In this document: one piece after another, positions 38,523-55,453 of the stretch | How the letters are laid out: the number at the start of each line of letters is the position of its first letter | Numbering within the stretch: position 1 is the first letter of the stretch | Assembly: GCF_000342165.1 (NCBI RefSeq) | Contig: NZ_AMRV01000003.1 | Location: forward strand, 310,001-374,000 | Source of the DNA: Pacificimonas flava | GTDB taxonomy: Bacteria; Pseudomonadota; Alphaproteobacteria; Sphingomonadales; Sphingomonadaceae | Length of the DNA stretch: 64,000 nt | Direction: 5' to 3' | Made by a program: the position numbers and the translations under genes | Notes under the pieces: generated by a model | Database searches by the model: none | The model's input: the letters and a program-made list of their open reading frames with translations, nothing else | What the model was told of the DNA's origin: nothing

Positions 38523-41249
38523 ATGCTGCGCCGCTACGACCATGTTCCCGACCGACGCGCCATTCTCGACCGGCGCGCCATCGCCGCCAGGTTGGCCGAC
38601 ATCCCGGCGGGGCGAAGCGCCCTCGTGCGTGAACTCCGAGCCGTCTCGGAGGCGGCCGATAAGGAGCTTGGTGCCCGTATCGATGCCGACCCGGGCGCGG
38701 GGATGCTGCACTGCCATGCCCGCGCGTACTTCGCCGATCAGATCATTCGGCTGATCTATGACTACACCGCCACGCACCTGTTCCCCGTGCACAGTCCGAC
38801 GACGGCGGAGCGCCTGACCATTTGCGCTGTCGGCGGATATGGCCGCGCCGAAATGGCCCCGTTCAGCGATGTCGATCTCCTGTTCCTGATCCCCGGCAAG
38901 CTGTCGGCCTGGTCGGAGCAGATGATCGAGACGATGCTCTACACGCTCTGGGATCTCGGCTGGAAAGTCGGTCATGCGACCCGCTCCCCGGACGAGATCG
39001 TCCGGCTCTCGCGCGGCGACGTGACCGTCCGCACCGCGATGCTGGAGGCGCGGTATGTGTGGGGCGACCAGGATCTCTACGAGGAGGGCGGACGCCGATA
39101 CCGGGCGGAGGTGGTGCACGGCACCGAACGCGATTTCATCCGCGACAAGCTGGAAGAGCGTGAACAGCGGCACAAGCGCATGGGCGACAGCCGCTATGTC
39201 GTCGAACCGAATGTGAAGGAGGGGAAGGGCGGGCTGCGCGACCTGCAGACGCTGTTCTGGATCGGCAAATATGCCTATCGCGTCGACCGGGCGGCACAGC
39301 TGGTGGATTCCGGTTTGTTCGAGCCGGAAGAATATCGCCAGTTTCACAGGGCGGACAATTTCCTGCTGTCCGTACGAACGCTGCTCCACCGGCTGAACGG
39401 GCGCGCGGAAGAGCGGCTGACCTTCGATATGCAGCGACAGATCGCCCAGCGCCTCGATTATTCCGACCGGCCGGGCGCCTCCTCCACCGAACGATTCATG
39501 CGTCACTATTTCCTGATCGCCAAGACGGTGGGCGACCTGACCGGCCTGTTCCTGGAACATATCGACGATCAATATTCGACGCTGCGGGAACGGCTGCGCG
39601 ACCGTGTGACCACGCCGCGCCGTCTGAAGGGCTTCACGCTGAGCCGCGGCCGCATCGGCATTCCCGGGGAGGATTTCTTTCAGGAGGAGCCGCGACGCCT
39701 GCTGGAAATCTTCGCGCTCGCGGACCGATATGGGCACGAGCTTCACCCCCTCGCCATGCGGCAGGCGAACAGAGACGCGCAGCTGATCGCCGATTGGCAG
39801 GACGATGCAGCCGCCAACGCCCTGTTCATGCAGGTGCTGACCAGCCCCCGCGACCCCGCCCTCGTCCTCCGCTGGATGAACGAGGCCGGCGTGTTCGGTC
39901 GCTTCGTACCCGATTTCGGCCGCGTTGTGGCGCGCATGCAGTTCGACATGTATCACCACTACACTGTCGACGAGCACACGATCCGCGCCATCGGCCTCCT
40001 CAGCGACATTGAGCGCGGGCAGCTGGCCGAGGAGCATCCCATCGCCACGGCGCTGATGCCGGATCTATTCTCGCGCGAGGTGCTGTATGTCGCGGTGCTG
40101 CTGCATGACATCGCCAAGGGGCGCGGCGGCGATCACAGCATCCTGGGGGCCGAGGTTGCGGAGGAACTCGGTCCACGTTTCGGCCTTAGCAAGGCACAGA
40201 CGGAGACCGTCGCCTGGCTGGTGCGCCAGCACCTTCTGATGTCGGCCACCGCGTTCAAGCGGGACTTGTCCGACGGCAAGACGATCGAGGATTTCGTCCG
40301 AGAGGTGCAAAGCCTCGAGCGGCTGCGGCTGCTGACGATCCTTACGGTGGTGGACATTCGCGCCGTCGGCCCGGGCACATGGACGGCGTGGAAGGGGCAG
40401 CTGATCGGCAATCTGTTCATGGCGGCCGAGGAGCGCCTGCGCCTCGGCCACCAGCGCTTCGGACGCAGCGAGCGCATAGAGGCGAAGCGGCAGGAATTAG
40501 GGGCTGCGATGGGCTGGAGCGAAGCGGAGACTGACGCCTATGCCGGGCGCTTCTTCGACAGCTATTTCGTGGCGGAGGATCCCGTCACCCTGATCGCCAA
40601 CGCCCAGCTGATCGCCGCGGCGGAGGATGCGCTCTCCATCGGAACGAATTTCGACGCGGGCTCCGGAACGACGCAGGTGCGCACCTATTCAGAGGATCAT
40701 CCCGGTCTCCTGATGCGGCTGGCCGGCGCGATCAGCCTGTGCGGCGCGAACATCATCGATGCCCGTATCCACACCACCCGCGACGGCATGGCGCTCAACA
40801 ATATCGGAATTCAGGGTCATGGCGGACAACCTTTCGGCGATGCACACCAGCTCGACCGGCTGAAGCGCTCGATCGCGGACGTCTTGGCGGGAAAGGTGCG
40901 GCTGCGCGAGGAACTGGCGCAGCGCCCGCTGCCACAGCGGCGCGCCGACGCGTTCGCGGTGCAGCCGCGCGTGCTCGTGCAGCCCAATGCGTCCAACCGC
41001 TTCACGGTGATCGAGGTGAACGCCGCCGACCGGCCAGGACTGCTCTACGCGCTTCTGCGCACGCTGTTCGATGCAAAGGTGACGATTCACAGCGCCCATA
41101 TCACCACCTACGGCGAGCGGGCGGTCGATACCTTCTACATGACGGACCTCACCGGGCAGAAGCTCGACGGCTCGCAGCGCCTGAAGGGTCTCGAAACCCG
41201 CCTCCTCAATGCCGTGAAGGCGGCCGAGGAAGAGCGCGCAGCGGCTTGA
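38523..41249 (+). CDS. glnD: Bifunctional PII uridylyltransferase/uridylyl-removing enzyme
   Basis: 908 residues. It modifies and demodifies PII signalling proteins in response to glutamine. The nucleotidyltransferase motif GGYGRAEMAPFSDVDLLFL lies near residue 104, with the GlnD-specific RYVVEPNVKEGKGGLRDLQ downstream (here SRYVVEPNVKEGKGGLRDL). The HD phosphohydrolase LLHDIAKGRGGDHS lies near residue 526. Two C-terminal ACT domains start at DHPGLLMRLAGAISL and NAADRPGLLYALLRTLFD. Every catalytic motif is intact. The first ATG is used; no strong ribosome binding site is seen. Confidence 0.96.
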   Translation: MLRRYDHVPDRRAILDRRAIAARLADIPAGRSALVRELRAVSEAADKELGARIDADPGAGMLHCHARAYFADQIIRLIYDYTATHLFPVHSPTTAERLTICAVGGYGRAEMAPFSDVDLLFLIPGKLSAWSEQMIETMLYTLWDLGWKVGHATRSPDEIVRLSRGDVTVRTAMLEARYVWGDQDLYEEGGRRYRAEVVHGTERDFIRDKLEEREQRHKRMGDSRYVVEPNVKEGKGGLRDLQTLFWIGKYAYRVDRAAQLVDSGLFEPEEYRQFHRADNFLLSVRTLLHRLNGRAEERLTFDMQRQIAQRLDYSDRPGASSTERFMRHYFLIAKTVGDLTGLFLEHIDDQYSTLRERLRDRVTTPRRLKGFTLSRGRIGIPGEDFFQEEPRRLLEIFALADRYGHELHPLAMRQANRDAQLIADWQDDAAANALFMQVLTSPRDPALVLRWMNEAGVFGRFVPDFGRVVARMQFDMYHHYTVDEHTIRAIGLLSDIERGQLAEEHPIATALMPDLFSREVLYVAVLLHDIAKGRGGDHSILGAEVAEELGPRFGLSKAQTETVAWLVRQHLLMSATAFKRDLSDGKTIEDFVREVQSLERLRLLTILTVVDIRAVGPGTWTAWKGQLIGNLFMAAEERLRLGHQRFGRSERIEAKRQELGAAMGWSEAETDAYAGRFFDSYFVAEDPVTLIANAQLIAAAEDALSIGTNFDAGSGTTQVRTYSEDHPGLLMRLAGAISLCGANIIDARIHTTRDGMALNNIGIQGHGGQPFGDAHQLDRLKRSIADVLAGKVRLREELAQRPLPQRRADAFAVQPRVLVQPNASNRFTVIEVNAADRPGLLYALLRTLFDAKVTIHSAHITTYGERAVDTFYMTDLTGQKLDGSQRLKGLETRLLNAVKAAEEERAAA

Positions 41250-41267
41250 GGCGCCGGAACACCCGTC

Positions 41268-41786
41268 ATGCTGCTGCTCCGGCGTCTGTTCCTGGCCCTC
41301 CGCACAAGCCTGGACCGGGCGGCGTGGGCCGCCTTCTGCCGCGAAGCGCTCTGGCTGTTCCCCGCTCTTGCCGCGCTTGGACTTGCCGGCGGCATTATTC
41401 GCCTCGCGCCGACGGACGACCTGCCCGCCTTCCTTCGGCTCGCCGCCTTCGCCCTGATCGTGCCGGCGCTGGCGGAAGAACTCCTCTTCCGCGCGGCGTT
41501 GCTGCCGCACCCCGCCGAACCGGCCACCCTGTCGCAGCGGCGAGTTGCGGCGGTCCTGTCGGTGGCGCTGTTCGTCACCTGGCATCCGCCGCAGGCCCTG
41601 CTCTACGGGCCGACATTCGCCGCCATGATGCTCGATCCGTGGTTTCTCGCCTGCGTGGCGCTCATGGGCACCGCGTGCGTTCGCCTTTACGAACGAACCG
41701 GTTCGATTTGGCCCAACATGCTGCTGCACTGGCTGCCGATCGCGCTGTGGAAGGGGCTGCTTGGAGGCCCGTCGCCCTGGACATGA
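41268..41786 (+). CDS. CPBP-family glutamic-type intramembrane protease
   Basis: A 172-residue membrane protein with four to five hydrophobic helices. It has the CPBP (CAAX/Abi) signatures: EELLFR (the EExxxR catalytic motif, about residue 70), VTWHPPQAL supplying a second-motif histidine, and a final HWLPIALWK with another histidine. Substrates of bacterial members are mostly unknown. It starts 18 bp after glnD and is likely transcribed with it. Confidence 0.82.
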   Translation: MLLLRRLFLALRTSLDRAAWAAFCREALWLFPALAALGLAGGIIRLAPTDDLPAFLRLAAFALIVPALAEELLFRAALLPHPAEPATLSQRRVAAVLSVALFVTWHPPQALLYGPTFAAMMLDPWFLACVALMGTACVRLYERTGSIWPNMLLHWLPIALWKGLLGGPSPWT

Positions 41787-41797
41787 AAGAGAGAGAT

Positions 41798-41825
41798 GGA
41801 GGGCTTCTGTTGCTCGGTGCCCTCC
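41798..41825. terminator. Hairpin between the CPBP protease gene and ssrA
   Basis: GGAGGGC and GCCCTCC form a perfect 7-bp stem around a 14-base loop. On the minus strand it is followed by a pyrimidine-rich stretch (ATCTCTCTCTTTC), so it may end the ssrA transcript; on the plus strand it may end the glnD-protease transcript. No classical T-run. Confidence 0.4.
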
Positions 41826-41854
41826 GGACCGCCGGACTGGCGCTTCTGTTGAAA

Positions 41855-42151
41855 GGTGCGCCCCGAACCCCGCTTTTGTCTAAGTAACCTTAGCCGTTAG
41901 GCCATCAGTTACGCAGCAATCGCAAATGCCTCGTTATCGTTGGCATCTATAGAGTTTGAACAGTTTTACGGCGTCCTCAGGCCGGGCAAAATCACCGTCT
42001 TTCAGCACATGTCGAAGCTGTTTCGGCCCCATCAGGAGGCGCCCTGCTATCGTGCGGGCGCCTTTTGGTGGAGCCGCCGGGTACCGCCCCCGGGTCCATG
42101 CAACCTATTTCACGGCAACATTTATCACCATATCCGGCCGCTAAGCCGGCA
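41855..42151 (-). ncRNA. ssrA: Transfer-messenger RNA, circularly permuted two-piece form
   Basis: On the minus strand the acceptor piece comes first and ends GGCGGCTCCACCA (CCA near 42068-42070). A short intervening hairpin follows (GGCGCC...GGCGCC). Then comes the 5' tRNA-like strand GGGGCCGAAACAGCTTCGAC, whose first six bases pair with GGCTCC of the acceptor. The tag frame at 41910-41945 reads ANDNEAFAIAA and a TAA. This permuted order is the known alphaproteobacterial arrangement, processed into two RNAs. tmRNA with SmpB rescues stalled ribosomes and tags proteins for proteolysis. Both ends are estimates: the 5' end from the promoter, the 3' end from the last hairpin CTAAGGTTACTTAG. Confidence 0.93.
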
Positions 42152-42157
42152 GATGAA

Positions 42158-42186
42158 ATGTAAGCTGGGTGCGGCGAAGTTTCAAG
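42158..42186 (-). promoter_or_regulatory. Sigma70-type promoter of ssrA
   Basis: Minus strand TTGAAA, 17 bases, TACATT. The -35 begins two bases after the stop codon of the upstream glycosyltransferase gene, and the predicted start near 42151 fits the acceptor piece. Confidence 0.65.
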
Positions 42187-42187
42187 A

Positions 42188-43336
42188 TCACCTGCTCGTT
42201 CCCTTCGACGCGACCGCCAGATAGCGCTGCAGCAGGCCATCGTTGATGTGCGTCCAGTCATAGGCGCGTGAACGCGCCCGGCCCACCTCGCCGGCGCAGG
42301 CCCGGGCCTGCGGATCGTTCAGGTAGGTGCAAAGCGCGTCCGCCGATTCCTCGACGTCGTCCGGGGTGGTCAGCAGGCCCGACTCGCCCTCGGCCACCAG
42401 GCTGGTGCTTCCCGTGGCGCGTGCCGCGACGACCGGCAAGCCGCTCGCCATCGCCTCCAGCGTCACATTGCCGAACGTCTCTGTCGAGGACGGATTGAAC
42501 ATGATGTCAGCGGACGCATAGGCGCAGGCAAGATCCGTGCCGCCAAGGAAGCCGGTAAAGATACCCTGCGGCGCCCGTTCCCTGATCCAGTCGCCGGCGG
42601 GACCGTCGCCCACGAACATGGCGCGGTAGCGCTGACCCCGCCGGTCGAGCGCGCGCAGCGTCTCGGCGAATGTCCCCAGTCCCTTCTCGAGGACCAGCCG
42701 GCCGACGAACAGGATCACCACATCCGCGTCATCGATGCCCAGACTGCGGCGCCATTCCAAATCGCGCCGTTCGGGACCATAAAGGTCATGGTCGATCCCC
42801 CGGCTCCAGATGTGCACGTTCGGGTTCATGTGCTGCTCTCGCAGCACCTCCACCATGCTCTGGGACGGCGCGTAGATTTCCTCGCACTTGCCGTAGAGCC
42901 GCCGCAGGATCGCCTCGCCCAGCGGCTGCGCCCAGCCCAGCTTGTAATAACGGAAATATGTTTCGAACCGGGTGTGGACCGAGGCGACGAGCGGCACATC
43001 ATGCGCCCCTGCCCAATGCGCGGCCCTGTGACCGATCACGTCCGGCGAGGCAATGTGAACGATGTTCGGCCGGTAGCGTCTCAAATCCCGGTGCGCACCG
43101 ACCAGGCCGAAGCCAAAGCGATACTCGTCGCGGCCCGGCAGCGCCACGCTTCTGATCGAAACGAGATCGCCAGTCGCGGGAAAGGCCGGCTGGGGCACGG
43201 TCGGGGAATAGATGCGCATGTTTACCCCGCGCGACAGCATATGCGCCGTCAGGCGGTTCAGCGCCTGGTTCGCGCCGTCCTTTACATAGTTATAGTTGCC
43301 CGAAAACAGGGCCACACGCAGGTCACTGGGCTCCAT
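42188..43336 (-). CDS. Glycosyltransferase family 4 protein
   Basis: A 382-residue GT-B fold glycosyltransferase of family GT4, close in pattern to GDP-mannose-dependent or sulfoquinovosyl-type transferases acting on membrane lipids. Seen are the N-terminal DGANQALNRLTAHMLSRG loop, PDVIGHRAAHWAG, SVHTRFETYFRYY, the acceptor-domain ILFVGRLVLEKGL with R and K for the nucleotide-sugar phosphates, VGDGPAG, and the donor-binding FNPSSTETFGNVTLEAMASGLPV (EX7E motif within SSTETFGNVTLEAM). The sugar donor and acceptor cannot be read from sequence. It is transcribed toward ssrA, whose promoter begins just after its stop. Confidence 0.88.
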   Translation of the reverse strand: MEPSDLRVALFSGNYNYVKDGANQALNRLTAHMLSRGVNMRIYSPTVPQPAFPATGDLVSIRSVALPGRDEYRFGFGLVGAHRDLRRYRPNIVHIASPDVIGHRAAHWAGAHDVPLVASVHTRFETYFRYYKLGWAQPLGEAILRRLYGKCEEIYAPSQSMVEVLREQHMNPNVHIWSRGIDHDLYGPERRDLEWRRSLGIDDADVVILFVGRLVLEKGLGTFAETLRALDRRGQRYRAMFVGDGPAGDWIRERAPQGIFTGFLGGTDLACAYASADIMFNPSSTETFGNVTLEAMASGLPVVAARATGSTSLVAEGESGLLTTPDDVEESADALCTYLNDPQARACAGEVGRARSRAYDWTHINDGLLQRYLAVASKGTSR

Positions 43337-43429
43337 GGTGCGCGCTTCCTAGCGGCAGGTGCGGCGAAATGCCAACCGGAACGGGACGGGCGGTGCCGGG
43401 TTCGTTGCGGTGAAGGGAGACAGCGCGCC

Positions 43430-43663
43430 ATGGCCAATGAGGACAGCTTCCGCACCGGACAATATGTGAAGTGGAAATGGGGGAATGCCTACGCGTACGG
43501 CCAGATTGAGGACCGCTTCGAGGAAAAGGTCACGCGGACGCTGAAGGGCACGGAGGTGACCAAGGATGGAGACGCCGACAACCCCGCCTATCTGATCAGG
43601 CAGGAGGACGGGGACAAGGTCCTGAAACGGGGTTCGGAGATCGAAGCGGACCCGCAGGGCTAG
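43430..43663 (+). CDS. DUF2945-type small protein (tudor-like)
   Basis: A 77-residue protein preceded by AAGGGAGA. It shows the DUF2945 pattern of a short SH3/tudor-like barrel: FRTGQYVKWKWGNAYAYGQIEDRFEEKVTR, DADNPAYLIRQEDGDKVLKRGSEI (key parts: GQYVKWKWG, NPAYLIRQ, VLKRGSEI). The molecular function is unknown in bacteria. It is convergent with the ZIP transporter gene, 17 bp apart. Confidence 0.85.
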   Translation: MANEDSFRTGQYVKWKWGNAYAYGQIEDRFEEKVTRTLKGTEVTKDGDADNPAYLIRQEDGDKVLKRGSEIEADPQG

Positions 43664-43680
43664 GCGTTCGCGTCCGGTCA

Positions 43681-44385
43681 TCATCCGCCCGGCAGCGTGC
43701 CGAGCGCAAGCGCCATAAGGAGGCCGAGAGCGACGGCAATGCCCGTTTCGTTGCGATCTTCGCGATAGGCTTCCGGGAACACTTCGGTGGCGAGTGACGC
43801 GACGACAGCACCAGCAGCGAAGCAGCGGATGTGGGCCAGACTGTCCGCCGACGCATCCTTCAGCAGAAGATTGCCGGCGACCGCGGCCGCCGACAACAGT
43901 GCCGCCGTCGCTGCCCAAAGGGCAAGCGCGGCCGTGCGACTGTGCCCGCCCTTCGTCATCTGCTTCGCGCCGCCTGCCGCTTCCGGCAGGTTCGAAAGCA
44001 GGATTGATCCCGCCAAGGCCGCCACCTCCGTGGGCCCGGCGCCGATCAGGGCCACGCCGAGGGCGAGATTTTCAGGAATGCCGTCCAACGTGATCGCCAG
44101 AAGCAGGCCGCTGCCCTTTGAGGACTTCATCTTTTCGTCGACCAGATAATCGAGGCCGGTGAAGACAAGCGCCCCGCCGCCGACCGAGAACACCACCATG
44201 AGAAGGCTGAGCTCTTGCTGGGCGGGCTGAATCAGTTCTGACATGACGGAGACGATCAGCGCGCCGCCAGCCAGGGCGACAAGGAACCCTTCAAGCCGTT
44301 TCGGCAAACGGCCGTAAAGCCCCCACCCGGCACCAACCAGCAACGCACCCGACACGATGCCGACAACCAGAAGCGTCATCATCAT
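43681..44385 (-). CDS. ZIP-family divalent metal transporter
   Basis: 234 residues from the first of three consecutive ATG codons, supported by AGGAAAGG eight bases upstream; the longer open frame is a repeat-derived artefact. Eight hydrophobic helices are visible. The ZIP signature in helix 4 reads AITLDGIPENLALGVAL (with the metal ligands D/N, P, E) and in helix 5 SILLSNLPEAAGG; VFPEAY is near the end. ZIP proteins carry Zn, Fe or other divalent ions into the cytoplasm. The metal cannot be assigned. Confidence 0.87.
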   Translation of the reverse strand: MMMTLLVVGIVSGALLVGAGWGLYGRLPKRLEGFLVALAGGALIVSVMSELIQPAQQELSLLMVVFSVGGGALVFTGLDYLVDEKMKSSKGSGLLLAITLDGIPENLALGVALIGAGPTEVAALAGSILLSNLPEAAGGAKQMTKGGHSRTAALALWAATAALLSAAAVAGNLLLKDASADSLAHIRCFAAGAVVASLATEVFPEAYREDRNETGIAVALGLLMALALGTLPGG

Positions 44386-44449
44386 GGAAGCAGCCCTTTC
44401 CTGTTCCGGCAACACCCTTACCCTGGGTGCGGCGCTACTGCGCTCAATA

Positions 44450-44494
44450 CGCCGCCCGCGCCGCCCGCGCCGCCCGCGCCGCCCGCGCCGCCCG
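44450..44494. repeat. Five perfect copies of a 9-bp tandem repeat
   Basis: CGCCGCCCG is repeated five times without a mismatch (45 bp), between the ZIP transporter start and the rpoC terminator. A multiple of three keeps any overlapping frame open, which explains the spurious arginine/glycine repeat (RGR) of the extended ZIP frame. It probably varies in copy number by slippage. Confidence 0.9.
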
Positions 44495-44528
44495 ACGCAA
44501 AGATCAGCGGCCCGAGTTCTACCAGGCC

Positions 44529-44561
44529 AAAAAAAGGGCCGCCCCATGCTTGGAGCGGCCC
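44529..44561 (-). terminator. Rho-independent terminator of rpoBC
   Basis: On the minus strand GGGCCGCTCC, a 6-base loop, GGGGCGGCCC and seven T. The stem is ten base pairs with one wobble, starting 27 bp after the rpoC stop. Confidence 0.95.
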
Positions 44562-44587
44562 TTCTGTTTCAGCCCTGACGCGGCGCC

Positions 44588-48781
<4,194 letters not shown>

Positions 48782-48878
48782 GCCGCGTCCTCTCGGGTAA
48801 TCTCTTCAGTCGCGCGGACCGCCACTCTCGGCGCGCGCAGGGTGCGGCGGGGCACGAAAGCCCCGCCCGGATGCCGCC

Positions 48879-53027
<4,149 letters not shown>

Positions 53028-53216
53028 GGAGATCCTTCGTGTCTCTTGCCGTGAATGTCGGGCGCAGAAACACGCGCGCCAAAAGGGCGGCCGTCTCCGA
53101 ATCGTCTTTCGGATCGGTCCTGCCGGTTCAGCTACGCGTGGGACCCGGACCCTCTTCATTCCTTGGCACGGCTGCGCGACGGCCGACCTGTCTCGTAAGA
53201 GAGCGGGTAGGCGCTG

Positions 53217-53245
53217 GATATAGGAATGCGCCCCGCCCTTGTCAA
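53217..53245 (-). promoter_or_regulatory. Sigma70-type promoter of rpoBC
   Basis: Minus strand TTGACA (perfect -35), 17-base spacer, TATATC (-10). Predicted start near 53210, leaving a leader of about 180 nt before rpoB. The region 53028-53305 is a divergent intergenic region shared with the amidohydrolase gene. Confidence 0.75.
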
Positions 53246-53305
53246 AGCCCCCCAAGACGCTATCCGTGCCGGCGCAGGAAAATTCCAGGGATCAAGGGGG
53301 AAATC

Positions 53306-55324
53306 ATGAAGATCGCAGCGCTTCTGCTGTGCGGCGCGGCTCTTGCCGGCACGGCCCATGCGGAAACGAGCACATGGCGCGTCCTGTCGGGCGGCGACGA
53401 TGTCGGCCACCTGATCGCCGAGGAAGAGGGCGGCACGGTTACCATCGACTATGACGTCAAGAACAACGGCCGCGGCCCCACCATTGCCGAGACGCTGACC
53501 CTGAACGCGGACGGCTACCCCACCGCGTGGACCATCAAGGGCAACACCACCTTCGGCAATGTCGTCGATGAATGGTTCCGGGTGGAGGGCGGCACCGCCC
53601 GCTGGCAGGACGCGACGGGGGAGGGCAGCGCACCCGCAAGTCCGCTCGCCTTCTACGCCGACCAGAATGGCAGCCCCTATTCGGCCGGGCTGATGGCGAA
53701 GGCGCTGCTGGCCGACGAGGATGGCAGCATCCCCGTCTATCCCTCCGGCACGGCAACCATTCGCAAGCAGGGCACGATGAGTTTCGACGGCCCCGGCGGC
53801 CCTGTCGAGGCGACGACCTATGAGATCGTCGGCCTGTCGATGAACCCCATCTCCGTCACGCTCGATCAGGATAACGACCTGTTCGCGATGGCCAGTCCGC
53901 GCTCCATTACCGTACGGGAAGGCTATGAGGCCGCCGACAAGCCGCTGCGCGAATATGTGGAGACGCTCTCCACGAAGCGGTTCGAGGATATCCAGGCCCG
54001 CGCCGCGCATGATTATGAGGGCCCGGTTCGCATCCGCAACGTGCGCATCTTCGATCCCGAACGGCAGGGGCTGACGGAACCGCGCGACGTCGTCGTCTAC
54101 AAGAACCGCATCGCCGAAATCGTCGCGGCGGGCAGCGAGGGAACGCCCGGCGAGACGGTCATCGACGGAGAGGGCGGCACGCTCGTCCCCGGCATGTACG
54201 AGATGCACGGTCATGTGGGGCAGGAGGATGCGCTCCTCAACATTGCCACCGGCGTCACCTCCATCCGCGACATGGGCAATGAGAACGATGTCCTCGCCGG
54301 CCTGATCGAACGCATCGGGGGCGGCGTGATCGCCGGTCCGCGCATCACCCGCTCCTGCTTCATAGAGGGCGAGAGCGAATTTTCCTCGCGCACGGGCGAA
54401 ACGGTCAAGACCGAGGCGCAGGGGCTGGAACAGGTGCGCTGGTGCGGCGCCCGCAATTTCAACCAGGTGAAGCTCTACAACAGCATGAAGGGCGAATGGG
54501 CGCCGGCCCTCGTCGACGAGGCGCACCGCCTCGGCATGCGCGTTGCAGGCCACGTTCCCGCCTTCTCGACCGCCGACGACATGATCGCCGCCGGCTTCGA
54601 CGAGATGACGCATATCAACCAGATCATGCTCGGCTGGGTGCTGGAGCCGGACGAGGACACCCGCACGCTCCTGCGGCTGACCGCGCTCGACCGCCTGCCG
54701 GGTCTCGACCTGTCGAGCGCCCGGGTTAGGAAGACGCTGGATGCGATGGCGGCGAAGGGAATCGCGCACGACCCGACCATCACCATCCACGAGAACCTGC
54801 TGCTCGGCCGCAACGGCACCGTCTCGCCCAGCTTCGCCGACATCATCGACAACATGCCGGTGTCCGTGCAGCGCGATTACCGCACCGGCTGGGTCGACGT
54901 AACGGAACCCGGCAAGGACGAGGCTTATCGCGGCGCCTTCGACAAGATCGTCGAGACGCTCAGCACCATGAACGACATGGGTATCTTCCTGGTCCCCGGC
55001 ACGGACATGGGCGGCTATTTCGCCTATCACCGCGAACTGGAACTGTTCGAGAAGATCGGCCTGACCCCGGCGGAGGTGCTGCGCCGCGCGACCTTCGACA
55101 TGGCATCCTATCTGGGACAGGAAGAGGATCTGGGCTCCATCGAGAAGAACAAATATGCCGATTTCTTCCTGGTGCCGGGCGACCCGACAGAGGACCTGAA
55201 GCAGCTCAAGCAGATCCGTATGGTGGTCGCGGACGGCACGATTTACTATCCGTCGGAAATCTACCCGGAATTTGGCATTGAGCCGTTTGCGAGCGCTCCG
55301 CCGGTAGAGGGGGCGGACGGGTAA
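53306..55324 (+). CDS. Exported amidohydrolase-superfamily protein
   Basis: 672 residues from ATG 53306, with AAGGGGGA five bases upstream. The signal peptide is MKIAALLLCGAALAGTAHA. A beta-rich N-terminal domain of about 220 residues precedes an amidohydrolase barrel. The barrel shows metal ligands in EMHGHVG (HxH, about residue 298), K in NQVKLYN, H in RVAGHVPAFS and THINQ, and D in VPGTDMGG. The terminal LGSIEKNKYADFFLVPGDP is typical of imidazolonepropionase/prolidase-like members. The substrate is unknown. The gene lies opposite rpoB, inside what is normally the rplL-rpoB junction. Confidence 0.85.
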   Translation: MKIAALLLCGAALAGTAHAETSTWRVLSGGDDVGHLIAEEEGGTVTIDYDVKNNGRGPTIAETLTLNADGYPTAWTIKGNTTFGNVVDEWFRVEGGTARWQDATGEGSAPASPLAFYADQNGSPYSAGLMAKALLADEDGSIPVYPSGTATIRKQGTMSFDGPGGPVEATTYEIVGLSMNPISVTLDQDNDLFAMASPRSITVREGYEAADKPLREYVETLSTKRFEDIQARAAHDYEGPVRIRNVRIFDPERQGLTEPRDVVVYKNRIAEIVAAGSEGTPGETVIDGEGGTLVPGMYEMHGHVGQEDALLNIATGVTSIRDMGNENDVLAGLIERIGGGVIAGPRITRSCFIEGESEFSSRTGETVKTEAQGLEQVRWCGARNFNQVKLYNSMKGEWAPALVDEAHRLGMRVAGHVPAFSTADDMIAAGFDEMTHINQIMLGWVLEPDEDTRTLLRLTALDRLPGLDLSSARVRKTLDAMAAKGIAHDPTITIHENLLLGRNGTVSPSFADIIDNMPVSVQRDYRTGWVDVTEPGKDEAYRGAFDKIVETLSTMNDMGIFLVPGTDMGGYFAYHRELELFEKIGLTPAEVLRRATFDMASYLGQEEDLGSIEKNKYADFFLVPGDPTEDLKQLKQIRMVVADGTIYYPSEIYPEFGIEPFASAPPVEGADG

Positions 55325-55453
55325 GGCCGGTAGGAGCGGAAGACCACAGGGCGTTCGGCAGCGTATCCATCGGGGGATCGATACGCTGCCGGGACGCACA
55401 TTGTTAAACCTTTGTGCCTATTGCCATGAGCGACCGGGGGGAGCGCTCAAACA

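Noticed and set aside
44450-44494. Considered as a CRISPR-like array
   Set aside because: The units are 9 bp with no spacers; no CRISPR repeats or cas genes were seen anywhere in the window.
44386-44547. 54-residue N-terminal extension of the ZIP transporter
   Set aside because: It translates the rpoC terminator and the 9-bp repeat into an RGR-type repeat; the ribosome binding site supports the internal ATG at 44385.
53028-53255. 76-residue N-terminal extension of RpoB
   Set aside because: It covers the promoter and leader; the family start [10 protein letters not shown] is at 53027 with a ribosome binding site.
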